Source: Bacilli bacterium
GTDB lineage: Bacteria > Bacillota_I > Bacilli_A > RF39 > UBA660
NCBI GenBank assembly: GCA_016290195.1
Contig: JAEETF010000072.1
Span: 1-36,787, forward strand
Direction of reading: 5' to 3'
DNA length: 36,787 bases
Shown: in pieces, positions 23,565 through 32,142 of the stretch
Layout of the letters: each line of letters begins with the position of its first letter
Numbering within the stretch: position 1 is the first letter of the stretch
Position numbers and translations under genes: made by a program
The notes under the pieces: model-generated
Seen by the model: only the letters and a program-made list of their open reading frames with translations
The model's database searches: none
What the model was told of the DNA's origin: nothing

Positions 23565-26093
23565 ATGGAAAAAATAATATTAGTAGATGGCAATAACCTG
23601 TTATTTAGAAGTTATTTCGCAACTGCTTATACAGGAAATATAATGCGAAATAGTAAGGGATTTCCAACTAATGCTTTATATGGATTTGTAAATATGATTA
23701 ATAAAATAGTTGAAGAAGAAAATCCAATTTATATATTAGTAGCATTTGATAAAGGAAAAACTTTTAGACATAAAGAGTATGCAGATTATAAAGGTGGTAG
23801 AAATGTAACTCCAGAAGAATTAATAATGCAGATGCCTTTTGCTAGAGAAGTACTTACTTATATGGGAATTAAATATTATGAAATAGATAATTATGAAGCT
23901 GATGATATTATTGGAACATTTAGTGAATATTGTAATAAAGATAAAGATTATGTAGGAACAATTATTAGTAGTGATAAAGATTTATTACAATTAATTAGTA
24001 ATGACGTAAATATTAAACTATTAAAAATGAAAGATTATATTCGTTATGATCATGATTCATTTGTTAAAGAATATGGTATTGAACCTAAAAGAGTAATTGA
24101 CTTAAAAGCTTTAATGGGTGATCCATCAGATAATATTCCTGGTGTTAAAGGAATAGGAGAAAAAACTGCTTTAAAATTATTAAGAGATTATGGAACATTA
24201 GATGAAATATATAATCATTTAGATGATATTGGTGGTAAGTTAAAAGAAAAATTAGAAACAGATAAAGAAAATGCTTATATGAGTTATCATTTAGCTACTA
24301 TTGTAAAAAATGTACCTGTAGATATTAATTTAGATGATATAAAACTAAGAGATGCTGATGAAGATAAATTGTATAAATTTTATGAAGAAATGGAATTTAA
24401 ATCATTTATCAAAAAAAGAGTAAAAAAAGAAAATGTAGAATTTAAAGTTTTTAGTGATAATGACAAAATAGTAAAAGATAATGAAGTTGCCTTATATCTT
24501 GAAATGTCTAGTAGTAATTATCATACTTCAGAAATACTTGGATTTGGTGTTTTTAGTGAACATAATAAATATTTTGTACCTAAAGAGTACTTTTTAAATC
24601 ATAGTGATATGTTTGATGATTTAAATATTATTACATATGATATTAAGAAAATAATAACAGCTTTAAAATGGAAAAATATAAAATTTAATAATAAAGTATT
24701 TGATATAATGATTGCTGCTTTTTTACTTGATTATACAGTTAAAGATGATATTGAAACATTTGCAAGTTTCTTTGGCTATTCTTTTAATGAAGAATTTGAA
24801 AAAAATGTAGTTTTAAAAGCTAAATTTTTATATGATATGAGACAAAATATGTATGATGGTTTAGTAAAAGAAGAATTAATTAATCATTATGATAATATTG
24901 AACTTCCACTTGCATATGTACTTTCTACTATGGAATATAATGGTGTTAATGTAAATAGTGAAACATTAAAAGAAATGGATAAAGATTTAACTATTAAAAT
25001 AGATGAAGTAGCTCATAAAATATATGAAATGGCTGGTTGTGAATTTAATATTGCTTCACCAAAACAATTAGGTGAAATATTATTTGAAAAATTAAATCTT
25101 AATCATGGTAAGAAAAGTCATCGTGGTTATTCAACATCAATTGAAGTATTAAATAAATTAAAAGGAGAACATCCTATTATTGATTTAATAATTGAATATC
25201 GTATGCTTAGTAAAATTGAAACAACATATGTATTAGGTCTTTTAAACTCTATTTTAAAAGATAATAAAGTTCATACAATATATACACAAACATTAACTAG
25301 AACTGGAAGATTATCTTCTATTGAACCAAATTTACAAAATATACCTGTGCGAAATGAATTTGGTAAACTTATTCGTAAAGCTTTTGAACCAAGTCCTAAT
25401 TCAGTTATTTTAAGTGCTGATTATTCACAAATTGAACTTAGAATTTTATCACATATGGCAGGAGTACAGTCTTTAATTGATGCATTTAATAATAATATTG
25501 ATATTCATGCGAAAACAGCTAGTGATATTTTTGGTATTAGTCCTGATGAAGTGACTTCAAAGGAAAGAAGAATAGCTAAAGCTGTTAATTTTGGTATTAT
25601 TTATGGTATTAGTGGTTATGGACTTGCTGAGAACTTAGATATTACTGTTAAAGAAGCAAAACAGTTTATTGATAATTATTTTGAGAGTTATCCTGGTATT
25701 AAAGAATATATGGATAAGTCAATTAAAGAAGCTTATGAAAAAGGATATGTTAAGACTTTATTTAATCGTAAAAGAGTTATACCAGAACTTCAAGATAAAA
25801 ACTATATGGTAAGATCTAGTGGTGAGAGAATGGCTCTTAATACACCAATTCAAGGAACAAGTGCTGATATTATTAAGAAAGCAATGATTGAAGTACAAAA
25901 TGAGCTTGAAAAACGCCAGTTAAAAACTAAAATGATTTTACAAGTACACGATGAACTTGTATTTGATTGTAATAGAGATGAACTAGAAGAAGTAATAGAA
26001 TTAGTAACCAATATTATGGAAGGTACATATAAATTATTAGTACCACTTAAAGTTGATATTAATTATGGCGATAATTGGTATTTAGCTAAATAA
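23565..26093 (+). CDS. polA: DNA polymerase I
   Basis: Replication and repair polymerase, 842 aa. The N-terminal 5'-3' exonuclease (about 1-290) begins KIILVDGNNLLFRSY and contains YEADDIIGT, SSDKDLLQL and GDPSDNIPGVKGIGEKTA. The middle domain (about 300-450) has a 3'-5' exonuclease fold without the acidic catalytic residues (LYLEMSSS where DxE is expected), so it should lack proofreading, as in other Bacilli. The polymerase domain carries motif A ADYSQIELR (near 617), motif B RRIAKAVNFGIIYG (near 668) and motif C QVHDELVF (near 792). ATG 23565 follows GGTGAT by three bases. The efflux gene starts 11 bases downstream. Confidence 0.97.
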   Translation: MEKIILVDGNNLLFRSYFATAYTGNIMRNSKGFPTNALYGFVNMINKIVEEENPIYILVAFDKGKTFRHKEYADYKGGRNVTPEELIMQMPFAREVLTYMGIKYYEIDNYEADDIIGTFSEYCNKDKDYVGTIISSDKDLLQLISNDVNIKLLKMKDYIRYDHDSFVKEYGIEPKRVIDLKALMGDPSDNIPGVKGIGEKTALKLLRDYGTLDEIYNHLDDIGGKLKEKLETDKENAYMSYHLATIVKNVPVDINLDDIKLRDADEDKLYKFYEEMEFKSFIKKRVKKENVEFKVFSDNDKIVKDNEVALYLEMSSSNYHTSEILGFGVFSEHNKYFVPKEYFLNHSDMFDDLNIITYDIKKIITALKWKNIKFNNKVFDIMIAAFLLDYTVKDDIETFASFFGYSFNEEFEKNVVLKAKFLYDMRQNMYDGLVKEELINHYDNIELPLAYVLSTMEYNGVNVNSETLKEMDKDLTIKIDEVAHKIYEMAGCEFNIASPKQLGEILFEKLNLNHGKKSHRGYSTSIEVLNKLKGEHPIIDLIIEYRMLSKIETTYVLGLLNSILKDNKVHTIYTQTLTRTGRLSSIEPNLQNIPVRNEFGKLIRKAFEPSPNSVILSADYSQIELRILSHMAGVQSLIDAFNNNIDIHAKTASDIFGISPDEVTSKERRIAKAVNFGIIYGISGYGLAENLDITVKEAKQFIDNYFESYPGIKEYMDKSIKEAYEKGYVKTLFNRKRVIPELQDKNYMVRSSGERMALNTPIQGTSADIIKKAMIEVQNELEKRQLKTKMILQVHDELVFDCNRDELEEVIELVTNIMEGTYKLLVPLKVDINYGDNWYLAK

Positions 26094-26104
26094 GGAGTGA
26101 TAAG

Positions 26105-26974
26105 ATGAATACAGTTATCTCAGTTATGTTAGTTAGCTTTTTTACTAATATTTTACTTGCTTTAATTAAAATAATTGTTGGATTTATTGGAAAATCTAGT
26201 GCGTTAATAGCCGATGGAGTGCATTCATTTAGTGATTTGACTACTGATGTTATTGCGATTGTGGGTAGTAAAATATCTGATAAACCAGCTGATGATAAAC
26301 ATCCATTTGGTCATGGTAAATTAGAATATTTAACAAGCTTTTTTATAGGACTTATAGTTATATTACTTGGATTATTTATTATTAAAGATGCTTTTAATAA
26401 AGAAATAATTGTTACAAGTACTATAGTAATCATTGTTTCAGTTATTACGATAATTGCTAAGTTATTATTATCTAGTTATTTAATTAGGAAAGGTAAAAAA
26501 TTAAATAATACTATTGTTATTTCTAGTGGTAAAGAAAGTAGAGCTGATGTTTTAAGTTCTATAGTAGTATTATTATCAGCTATTTTAATACAATTAAGTA
26601 ATAAAATTGAATTTTTAAAATATGCTGATGTAGTAGCAACTATAATAGTAGCTATATTAATAATTAGAGTAGGCTTTAATATAATTAAAGAAAATATTAG
26701 TAATTTACTTGGTGAATCAGAAACTGATGAAATTATAATTAATAAAATAAAAGAGCAAATATTAAAAATTGACAATGTATATGATATTGAAAATTTAAAT
26801 GTTATTAAATATGGTTCATATTATAAATTATCATGTGAAGTATCAATTAATAAAGATTTAAGCTTTATTGATGCTCATGATGTAGTTCATAAAATAGAAA
26901 AGAATTTAAAGAAAATGGATAATCGTATTAAGTATGTACTTATACATGCAAATCCATCTAAAAGTAGCAATTAA
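26105..26974 (+). CDS. Cation diffusion facilitator family transporter
   Basis: Proton-coupled divalent metal efflux pump (Zn, Mn, Fe or Cd), 289 aa, inner membrane. Six helices are predicted in residues 1-205. The metal site residues sit in ALIADGVHSFSDLTTD (helix 2, HxxxD type) and ESRADVLSSIVVLLSA (helix 5, DxxxD type). The segment KHPFGHGKLEY is the usual histidine-containing loop. The C-terminal cytoplasmic domain (about 210-289) ends with a DAHDVVHKIE segment and HANPS. The D/H pattern resembles Zn/Fe rather than Mn subfamilies, but the metal is uncertain. AGGAGTGAT precedes ATG 26105; cotranscription with polA is likely. Confidence 0.93.
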   Translation: MNTVISVMLVSFFTNILLALIKIIVGFIGKSSALIADGVHSFSDLTTDVIAIVGSKISDKPADDKHPFGHGKLEYLTSFFIGLIVILLGLFIIKDAFNKEIIVTSTIVIIVSVITIIAKLLLSSYLIRKGKKLNNTIVISSGKESRADVLSSIVVLLSAILIQLSNKIEFLKYADVVATIIVAILIIRVGFNIIKENISNLLGESETDEIIINKIKEQILKIDNVYDIENLNVIKYGSYYKLSCEVSINKDLSFIDAHDVVHKIEKNLKKMDNRIKYVLIHANPSKSSN

Positions 26975-26990
26975 AATTGCTACTTTTTTT
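26961..26990 (+). terminator. Terminator of the polA operon
   Basis: AAAGTAGCAA (26961-26970) and TTGCTACTTT (26977-26986), a 6-base loop containing the stop codon, then T. Confidence 0.9.
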
Positions 26991-27058
26991 GGTTTTTAGG
27001 TAGGAGTTTGTTAAATTTTTGAGTATATATAATTAGATGCTAATTGAAAGGAGGACTT

Positions 27059-28042
27059 GTGATAGAAGAAACAAATAAAATAAATATACCATTAGCATTT
27101 GATTATAAGTTTAAAAAAATGTTTGGAGATAATGATAATATAGAAAGATTGGAAACATTAATATGCTTATATTTTGAATTAAAAAAGGAAGATGTACATG
27201 GTAAAATAAGAATATTAAATAATGAAAATTTAATAGAAAATAGAAATAAAAAAAGATTAGTATCTGACATATATTTAGTATTAGAATTAGTAAGTGGAAA
27301 TATAAGAGTAGATATAGAAATAAGTGATAAGAAATTAAGTGAAAGTATATTAAATAGAAATATAATATATGGAGCATATTATGCATCAAATCAATTAAGA
27401 AAAAGTGCTGACTATAGTACATTAGAACCAATAATAGAAATATGTTTTGATAAAGGAATAGAAGGACTAGAAAGTGAAGAAATAGTAGATAAATATTACT
27501 TGCAAAATAGTAAAGGAATAAAGTTAACTGAAAAGTTACAAATTCATCATATAGATATTGAAAAGTGTTATAATATATGGTATTCTAAAAACGAAAAGAA
27601 ATATAGTGAATATGAACAAAAAATGATAAAATTTGGAGCATTATTATGTGCAACAAATATAGATGAATTTAATGAATGTTTAGGGGGAATACCAATGGAT
27701 GAAGAAGTAAAAAAGGATATAGAAATAACTAATAGAGCATTAAATGAAGAAGATGATTTATTATCATGGTATGATTATGAAAGAGATAGAAAAGCCATGG
27801 AATTAGGAAGACTTCATGATGCTGAGAAAAAAGCTACAAAAGAAGGTTTAGAAAAAGGTATGAAACAAGGCATGAAACAAGGCATGAAACAAGGTATGAA
27901 ACAAGGTATGAAACAAGGTATAAAAGAAGGTAAAAAAATAGAAAAAATAGAACTTGCTAAAAAATTAAAAAGTAAGGGAATTGATATGCAAATTATTTCA
28001 GATGTTACTGATTTAAAAATCAATGAAATTGAAAAATTATGA
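27059..28042 (+). CDS. Rpn-family PD-(D/E)XK nuclease (PDDEXK_2, transposase-like)
   Basis: A 327-residue protein of the recombination-promoting nuclease (Rpn) / PDDEXK_2 group. The N-terminus shows the family opening PLAFDYKFKKMFG and ETLICLYF. The nuclease core includes SDIYLVLELVSGNIRVDIEIS, where the late Asp and Glu fit the PD-(D/E)XK metal site. The region to about 230 contains the typical HHIDIEKCYN. The C-terminus has five copies of MKQG followed by IKEGKKIEKIELAKKLKSKG, the Gly-rich helical tail typical of the family. I use GTG 27059, five bases after AAAGGAGG (27047-27054); the TTG at 27044 lies before that site. These genes often spread as families in gut genomes. Confidence 0.88.
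   Translation: MIEETNKINIPLAFDYKFKKMFGDNDNIERLETLICLYFELKKEDVHGKIRILNNENLIENRNKKRLVSDIYLVLELVSGNIRVDIEISDKKLSESILNRNIIYGAYYASNQLRKSADYSTLEPIIEICFDKGIEGLESEEIVDKYYLQNSKGIKLTEKLQIHHIDIEKCYNIWYSKNEKKYSEYEQKMIKFGALLCATNIDEFNECLGGIPMDEEVKKDIEITNRALNEEDDLLSWYDYERDRKAMELGRLHDAEKKATKEGLEKGMKQGMKQGMKQGMKQGMKQGIKEGKKIEKIELAKKLKSKGIDMQIISDVTDLKINEIEKL
27860..27931 (+). repeat. 12-base tandem repeat encoding (MKQG)n
   Basis: Five copies of ATGAAACAAGG(T/C) at 27860-27919, plus one degenerate copy (27920-27931). Units differ mainly in the last base. Copy number can change in steps of four residues without a frameshift. Confidence 0.9.
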
Positions 28043-28068
28043 AAGTGATTATTTCACTTCTTTTTTTT
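28041..28068 (+). terminator. Terminator of the Rpn nuclease gene
   Basis: AAGTGA (28043-28048) and TCACTT (28054-28059), followed by C and at least eight T. The stem begins within the stop codon. Confidence 0.75.
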
Positions 28069-28086
28069 GAAAAATTATAAGTATTC

Positions 28087-28115
28087 TTGTATAAATTGCT
28101 TAACTTTAGTATAAT
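28087..28115 (+). promoter_or_regulatory. Promoter of the murL-murD operon
   Basis: TTGTAT (28087-28092), 17-base spacer, TATAAT (28110-28115). Predicted start about 28122, one base before the Shine-Dalgarno GGTGAT (28123-28128). Confidence 0.65.
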
Positions 28116-28132
28116 ATTTATTGGTGATTAAA

Positions 28133-29512
28133 GTGGCTGATAATAGTATAAAATTTCGAGAACTTAGAGAAAAATATCCAGTATTTAATTATAATAGTTA
28201 TAATTATACAGAAGTTGATAATAAATTTATTATTACTTTTTCTTTTGAGATAGAAGGACTTACTATTTTTAATCCAACTATTTCAATTGATAAGAAATGG
28301 ATAACAGCAGATTTAAATAAAAAATTTTTTGATTATTTAGTATTTCATATAGGTCTTGTAGAACTAATTAGTTACTGGAAATGTACATGTAGTCCTATTG
28401 TTAATATTAAAGCTGGATATATATCGGATGAGCAAGTATCGTGGTTTAAAAAACTATACTATTATGGCCTTGGTGAATTTTTCTTTGTTAATAATATTGA
28501 TACAGATATTGATAATTTCATGCATATTAATCATGAAACTAAGCAAGAAATAATTTGTGTTGATTATGAAGGTAAAGGAAATTTAATACCTATTGGTGGA
28601 GGTAAAGATTCAGTTGTAAGCTTGGAGCTTTTAAAAAATAGTTTTAATTTTAATACACCATTTATGATTAATCCAAAAGAAGTACATTTAAATTGTGCTA
28701 AAGCAGGTGGCTATTTAGAAGAAGATATTATTACTATTAATCGTAAGATAGATCAAAATTTAATTACATTAAATAGTGAAGGATTTTTAAATGGACATAC
28801 ACCATTTAGTGCTTTAGTTGCATTTGTAACTTATTTTGTAGCATATATTACTAACAAAAAATATATAGTTTTATCTAATGAAGCAAGTGCTAATGAGGCA
28901 ACAGTTGTAGGTACTAAAATTAATCATCAATATTCTAAAACATATGAATTTGAAAATGATTTTAATAGTTATACTAAAAAATTCTTTGGTATAGATATTA
29001 AATACTTTAGTTTACTTAGACCACTTAGTGAGTATCAAATAGGAATGCTTTTTTCTAAATATACACAGTATCATAAAATATTTAGAAGTTGTAATGTAGG
29101 AAGTAAACAAAATCCTTGGATTTGGTGTAATAACTGTCCAAAATGTTTATTTGTTTATATTGTTTTAAGCCCATTTTTGTATAAAGAGGGATTAAAAAAT
29201 ATTTTTGGTGAAGATTTATTTGAAAAAGAAAGTTTATTAGATACATTCAAAGAACTTACTGGTAATGCAGATACTAAACCTTTTGAATGTGTTGGTACAA
29301 TTAGAGAAGTTAGATACTCGATTAGTTTAGTTATTAAAAAGTTAGAAGAAAATAATAAAGAATTACCATATCTTTTAAAATACTATAAGGATAATTATAG
29401 TACTGATTTTATTTCATTAAAATTAGAAGAAGAATTTAATTATGAGAATAATTTAGATGATGAATTCTTAGAAATATTAAAAGGAGCATTAAATTCATGT
29501 ATACAAAAATAA
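28133..29512 (+). CDS. murL: Probable UDP-MurNAc-L-Ala-L-Glu epimerase (MurL)
   Basis: A 459-residue cytoplasmic protein with a PP-loop-type ATP site, LIPIGGGKDSVVSLELL (GGGKDS at 155-160), which would adenylate the substrate carboxyl. Upstream segments HIGLVELISYWKC and LYYYGLGEFFFVNNID look like the conserved N-terminal region of MurL. A Cys cluster (WCNNCPKC) lies near residues 328-335. MurL epimerises the terminal L-Glu of UDP-MurNAc-L-Ala-L-Glu to D-Glu, using ATP, and works with a MurD that accepts L-Glu. The overlap with a murD-type gene is the strongest context evidence. GTG 28133 is chosen from GGTGAT plus four bases; TTG 28121 lies at the predicted transcript start. Confidence 0.78.
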   Translation: MADNSIKFRELREKYPVFNYNSYNYTEVDNKFIITFSFEIEGLTIFNPTISIDKKWITADLNKKFFDYLVFHIGLVELISYWKCTCSPIVNIKAGYISDEQVSWFKKLYYYGLGEFFFVNNIDTDIDNFMHINHETKQEIICVDYEGKGNLIPIGGGKDSVVSLELLKNSFNFNTPFMINPKEVHLNCAKAGGYLEEDIITINRKIDQNLITLNSEGFLNGHTPFSALVAFVTYFVAYITNKKYIVLSNEASANEATVVGTKINHQYSKTYEFENDFNSYTKKFFGIDIKYFSLLRPLSEYQIGMLFSKYTQYHKIFRSCNVGSKQNPWIWCNNCPKCLFVYIVLSPFLYKEGLKNIFGEDLFEKESLLDTFKELTGNADTKPFECVGTIREVRYSISLVIKKLEENNKELPYLLKYYKDNYSTDFISLKLEEEFNYENNLDDEFLEILKGALNSCIQK

Positions 29513-30819
29513 TTGAATATTTAGAAAATAAAAATATTTCTATTGTAGGTTATGGTAAAGAAGGTAAATCAACTTATAATTTTATAAGAAAATATTTACC
29601 TAATCAAAAATTAACTATTATTGATAATAATGATAAATTAATTGAAAATAATCCTGAACTTAGGGAAGATGAAAACTTAGATTTTGTATTAGGAATAGAT
29701 GCATTAAATAATTTAAAAATATATGATGTTATTATAAAAGCACCAGGAGTTAAATTTAAAGATTTAGATATTAGTGAGTTTAAAGATAAAATAACATCAG
29801 AACTTGATTTAGCACTTAGATTCTTTAAAAATAATATTATTGGAATAACTGGTACAAAAGGTAAAAGTACAACTACTAGTTTAATTTATAAAGTTTTTAA
29901 AGAACAAAATTATGATGCCTATTTATTAGGAAATATTGGTATACCAATATTTGATTATATTGATCAAATTAACGAAAAAAGCAAATTAATAATTGAAATG
30001 GGTGCTCCACAGCTTGAATTTATTACAGCATCACCACATATTAGTATTGTTTTAAATTTATTTGAAGAACATTTAGATTATTTTGGTACAAAAGATAAAT
30101 ATTTTTTATCGAAAATGAATGCATTTAAATATCAAAATGAAAATGATTATGGCTTTTATTTAGGAAGTAATGAAACACTTAATAATTATATTTTAAAAGG
30201 TAATTATAAGAGTAAATTATATAATATATCTGATATGAAAATAGACAATGATTTTATTACTTTAAATAATAAAAAATTATATAATATAAATGATGAAAGA
30301 TTACTACTTGGAAAACATAATTTAAGCAATATAATGTTTGTATTATATTTAAGTGAAGTTTTAGGATTAGATTTAAATAAAACTATAAAAACAATTAATA
30401 CATTTGAAGGACTTGAACATCGTATGGAATATGTTGGCATATTTAACGGAATAAAGTTTTATAATGATGCAATAGCTACTATACCAGATGCATGTATCAA
30501 TGCATGTGAAACATTAAATCCAGATACACTTATTTTTGGAGGAATGGATAGAGGTATAGATTATAGTGATTTAATTGAATACTTTAATAAAAGTAAAATA
30601 TCTAATTTTATTTGTATGCCAGATACTGGTTATAAAATTAGTGACAAATTAAAAAATAAAAATGTATATAAAATAGAAAATTTAAAAGATGCAGTAGCTA
30701 AAGCAAAAGAAGTGACTAAAAAAATATGTGTTATGTCACCTGCTGCACCTAGTTATAATGCTTTTAAAAACTTTGAAGAAAAGGGAACATTATATAAAAA
30801 GTACATAAAGGAAGGTTAG
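29497..30819 (+). CDS. MurD-type UDP-MurNAc-L-alanyl-glutamate ligase, probably the L-Glu-adding (MurD2) form
   Basis: Mur ligase, 440 aa, cytoplasmic peptidoglycan precursor enzyme. The N-terminal Rossmann domain starts NISIVGYGKEGKSTYNF. The ATP loop is GITGTKGKSTTT at 116-127 (Lys where most MurD have Asn). The central domain shows LNLFEEHLDYFG (187-198), and the C-terminal end is MSPAAPSYNAFKNFEEKGTLYKKYI, which keeps the Ser and Phe that contact glutamate in MurD. The canonical ELSSFQLE is replaced by EMGAPQLEF. It starts at ATG 29497, ten bases after AAGGAG, overlapping the MurL-like gene by 16 bases. Use of L-Glu is inferred from the MurL partner, not from a residue test. Confidence 0.88.
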   Translation: MYTKIIEYLENKNISIVGYGKEGKSTYNFIRKYLPNQKLTIIDNNDKLIENNPELREDENLDFVLGIDALNNLKIYDVIIKAPGVKFKDLDISEFKDKITSELDLALRFFKNNIIGITGTKGKSTTTSLIYKVFKEQNYDAYLLGNIGIPIFDYIDQINEKSKLIIEMGAPQLEFITASPHISIVLNLFEEHLDYFGTKDKYFLSKMNAFKYQNENDYGFYLGSNETLNNYILKGNYKSKLYNISDMKIDNDFITLNNKKLYNINDERLLLGKHNLSNIMFVLYLSEVLGLDLNKTIKTINTFEGLEHRMEYVGIFNGIKFYNDAIATIPDACINACETLNPDTLIFGGMDRGIDYSDLIEYFNKSKISNFICMPDTGYKISDKLKNKNVYKIENLKDAVAKAKEVTKKICVMSPAAPSYNAFKNFEEKGTLYKKYIKEG

Positions 30820-30824
30820 ACGTT

Positions 30825-32111
30825 ATGATAGATATAAAATTAATAAGAGAAAATAAAGAATTAGTAAAAGAAAATATTAAAAAGAAATTTCAAGATCATA
30901 AGTTGCCATTAGTAGATGAAGTATATGATTTAGATGAAAAATTTCGTAATTGTAAATTAGAAGGCGATAAATTACGCGCTGAAAAAAATAAACTTAGCGA
31001 TAGTATTGGTAAACTTGTTCGTGATGGGAAAAAAGATGAAATTGCTAAAATAAAAGAAGAAGTAGCTAAAGCAAATGATAGAATTACTGTATTAGAAGAA
31101 GAACAAGTAAAATTAGAAGAAGAAATTAAAAAGAGAATGATGGTTATACCAAATATTATTGATAAAACAGTTCCTATTGGTAAAGATGATAGTGAAAATG
31201 TTGAAATACAAAAGTTTGGTGACCCAGTAGTTCCAAAATATGAAATACCATATAATGCTGATATATTAGAAGCTGTTGGTGGTCTTGATAAAGAAAGTGC
31301 TGGTCGTACTAGTGGTAATGGTTTTTATTATTTAATGGGTGATATTGCTAGACTTTCTAGTGCTATGCTTGCATATGCTAGAGATTATATGATAGATAAA
31401 AACTTTATATATTGTATTCCTCCATTTATGATTAGAAGTGATGTTGTAACTGGTGTTATGAGTTTTGATGAAATGGATGCAATGATGTATAAAATTGAAG
31501 GTGAAGATTTATATTTAATTGGTACTAGTGAGCATTCAATGATTGGTAAATTTAAAGGTCAAATTTTAAAAGAAAATGAACTACCTATTACTATGACATC
31601 ATATTCACCATGTTTTAGAAAAGAAGTTGGTGCACATGGTATTGAAGAAAGAGGAATATATCGTGTTCATCAATTTGAAAAACAAGAAATGATTGTACTT
31701 TGTAAACCAGAAGATTCATTTGATTGGTACAATAAAATGTGGCAATTTACTGTTGAAATTTTTAGAAATATGGATATACCTGTTAGACAACTTGAATGTT
31801 GTAGTGGAGATTTAGCTGATTTAAAAGTTAAATCATGTGATATTGAAGCATGGAGTCCAAGACAACAAAAATATTTCGAGGTTGGTTCTTGTTCTAATTT
31901 AGGAGATGCTCAAGCAAGAAGACTTGGTATTAGAGTTAAAGGTGAAAAAGGAAATTATTTCTTACATACACTTAATAATACAGTACTTGCTAGCCCAAGA
32001 GGTTTAATAGCATTACTTGAAAATAATTATAATGAAGATGGTAGTGTTAATATACCAAAAGTATTACAACCATATATGGGTGGTAAGAAAAAATTAGAAA
32101 AAGTTAAATAA
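30825..32111 (+). CDS. serS: Seryl-tRNA synthetase, with archaeal-type motifs
   Basis: Class II synthetase charging tRNA-Ser and tRNA-Sec, 428 aa. The N-terminal coiled-coil arm that grips the tRNA long arm spans about 25-105. The core contains GTSEHSMIGKF, motif 2 CFRKEVGAHG and YRVHQFEKQEM, then GDLADLKVKSCDIEAW and motif 3 HTLNNTVLASPRGLIALLENN. The forms GTSEHS, GAHGxxxxGIYRVHQFxK and LNNTxLAxPR recall archaeal-type rather than typical bacterial SerRS, as far as I can tell by eye. ATG 30825 follows AAGGAAGG and starts five bases after the murD stop. No T-box precedes it, so it probably shares the murL promoter. Confidence 0.95.
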   Translation: MIDIKLIRENKELVKENIKKKFQDHKLPLVDEVYDLDEKFRNCKLEGDKLRAEKNKLSDSIGKLVRDGKKDEIAKIKEEVAKANDRITVLEEEQVKLEEEIKKRMMVIPNIIDKTVPIGKDDSENVEIQKFGDPVVPKYEIPYNADILEAVGGLDKESAGRTSGNGFYYLMGDIARLSSAMLAYARDYMIDKNFIYCIPPFMIRSDVVTGVMSFDEMDAMMYKIEGEDLYLIGTSEHSMIGKFKGQILKENELPITMTSYSPCFRKEVGAHGIEERGIYRVHQFEKQEMIVLCKPEDSFDWYNKMWQFTVEIFRNMDIPVRQLECCSGDLADLKVKSCDIEAWSPRQQKYFEVGSCSNLGDAQARRLGIRVKGEKGNYFLHTLNNTVLASPRGLIALLENNYNEDGSVNIPKVLQPYMGGKKKLEKVK

Positions 32112-32142
32112 AAAAAGAAAAGATTAAACTCTTTTCTTTTTT
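32111..32142. terminator. Bidirectional terminator after serS
   Basis: AAAGAAAAGA (32114-32123) and TCTTTTCTTT (32130-32139), with A and T runs at the two ends. The serS stop and the stop of the convergent minus-strand gene both fall in or at its edge. Confidence 0.8.

Noticed and set aside
27860-27931. CRISPR-like direct repeats
   Set aside because: The 12-base units are contiguous, in frame and encode MKQG; there are no spacers.
27111-28023. Long minus-strand open frames opposite the Rpn nuclease gene
   Set aside because: They are low-complexity Leu/Phe/Ile-rich shadows of the Asn/Lys/Glu-rich coding strand, without ribosome-binding sites.
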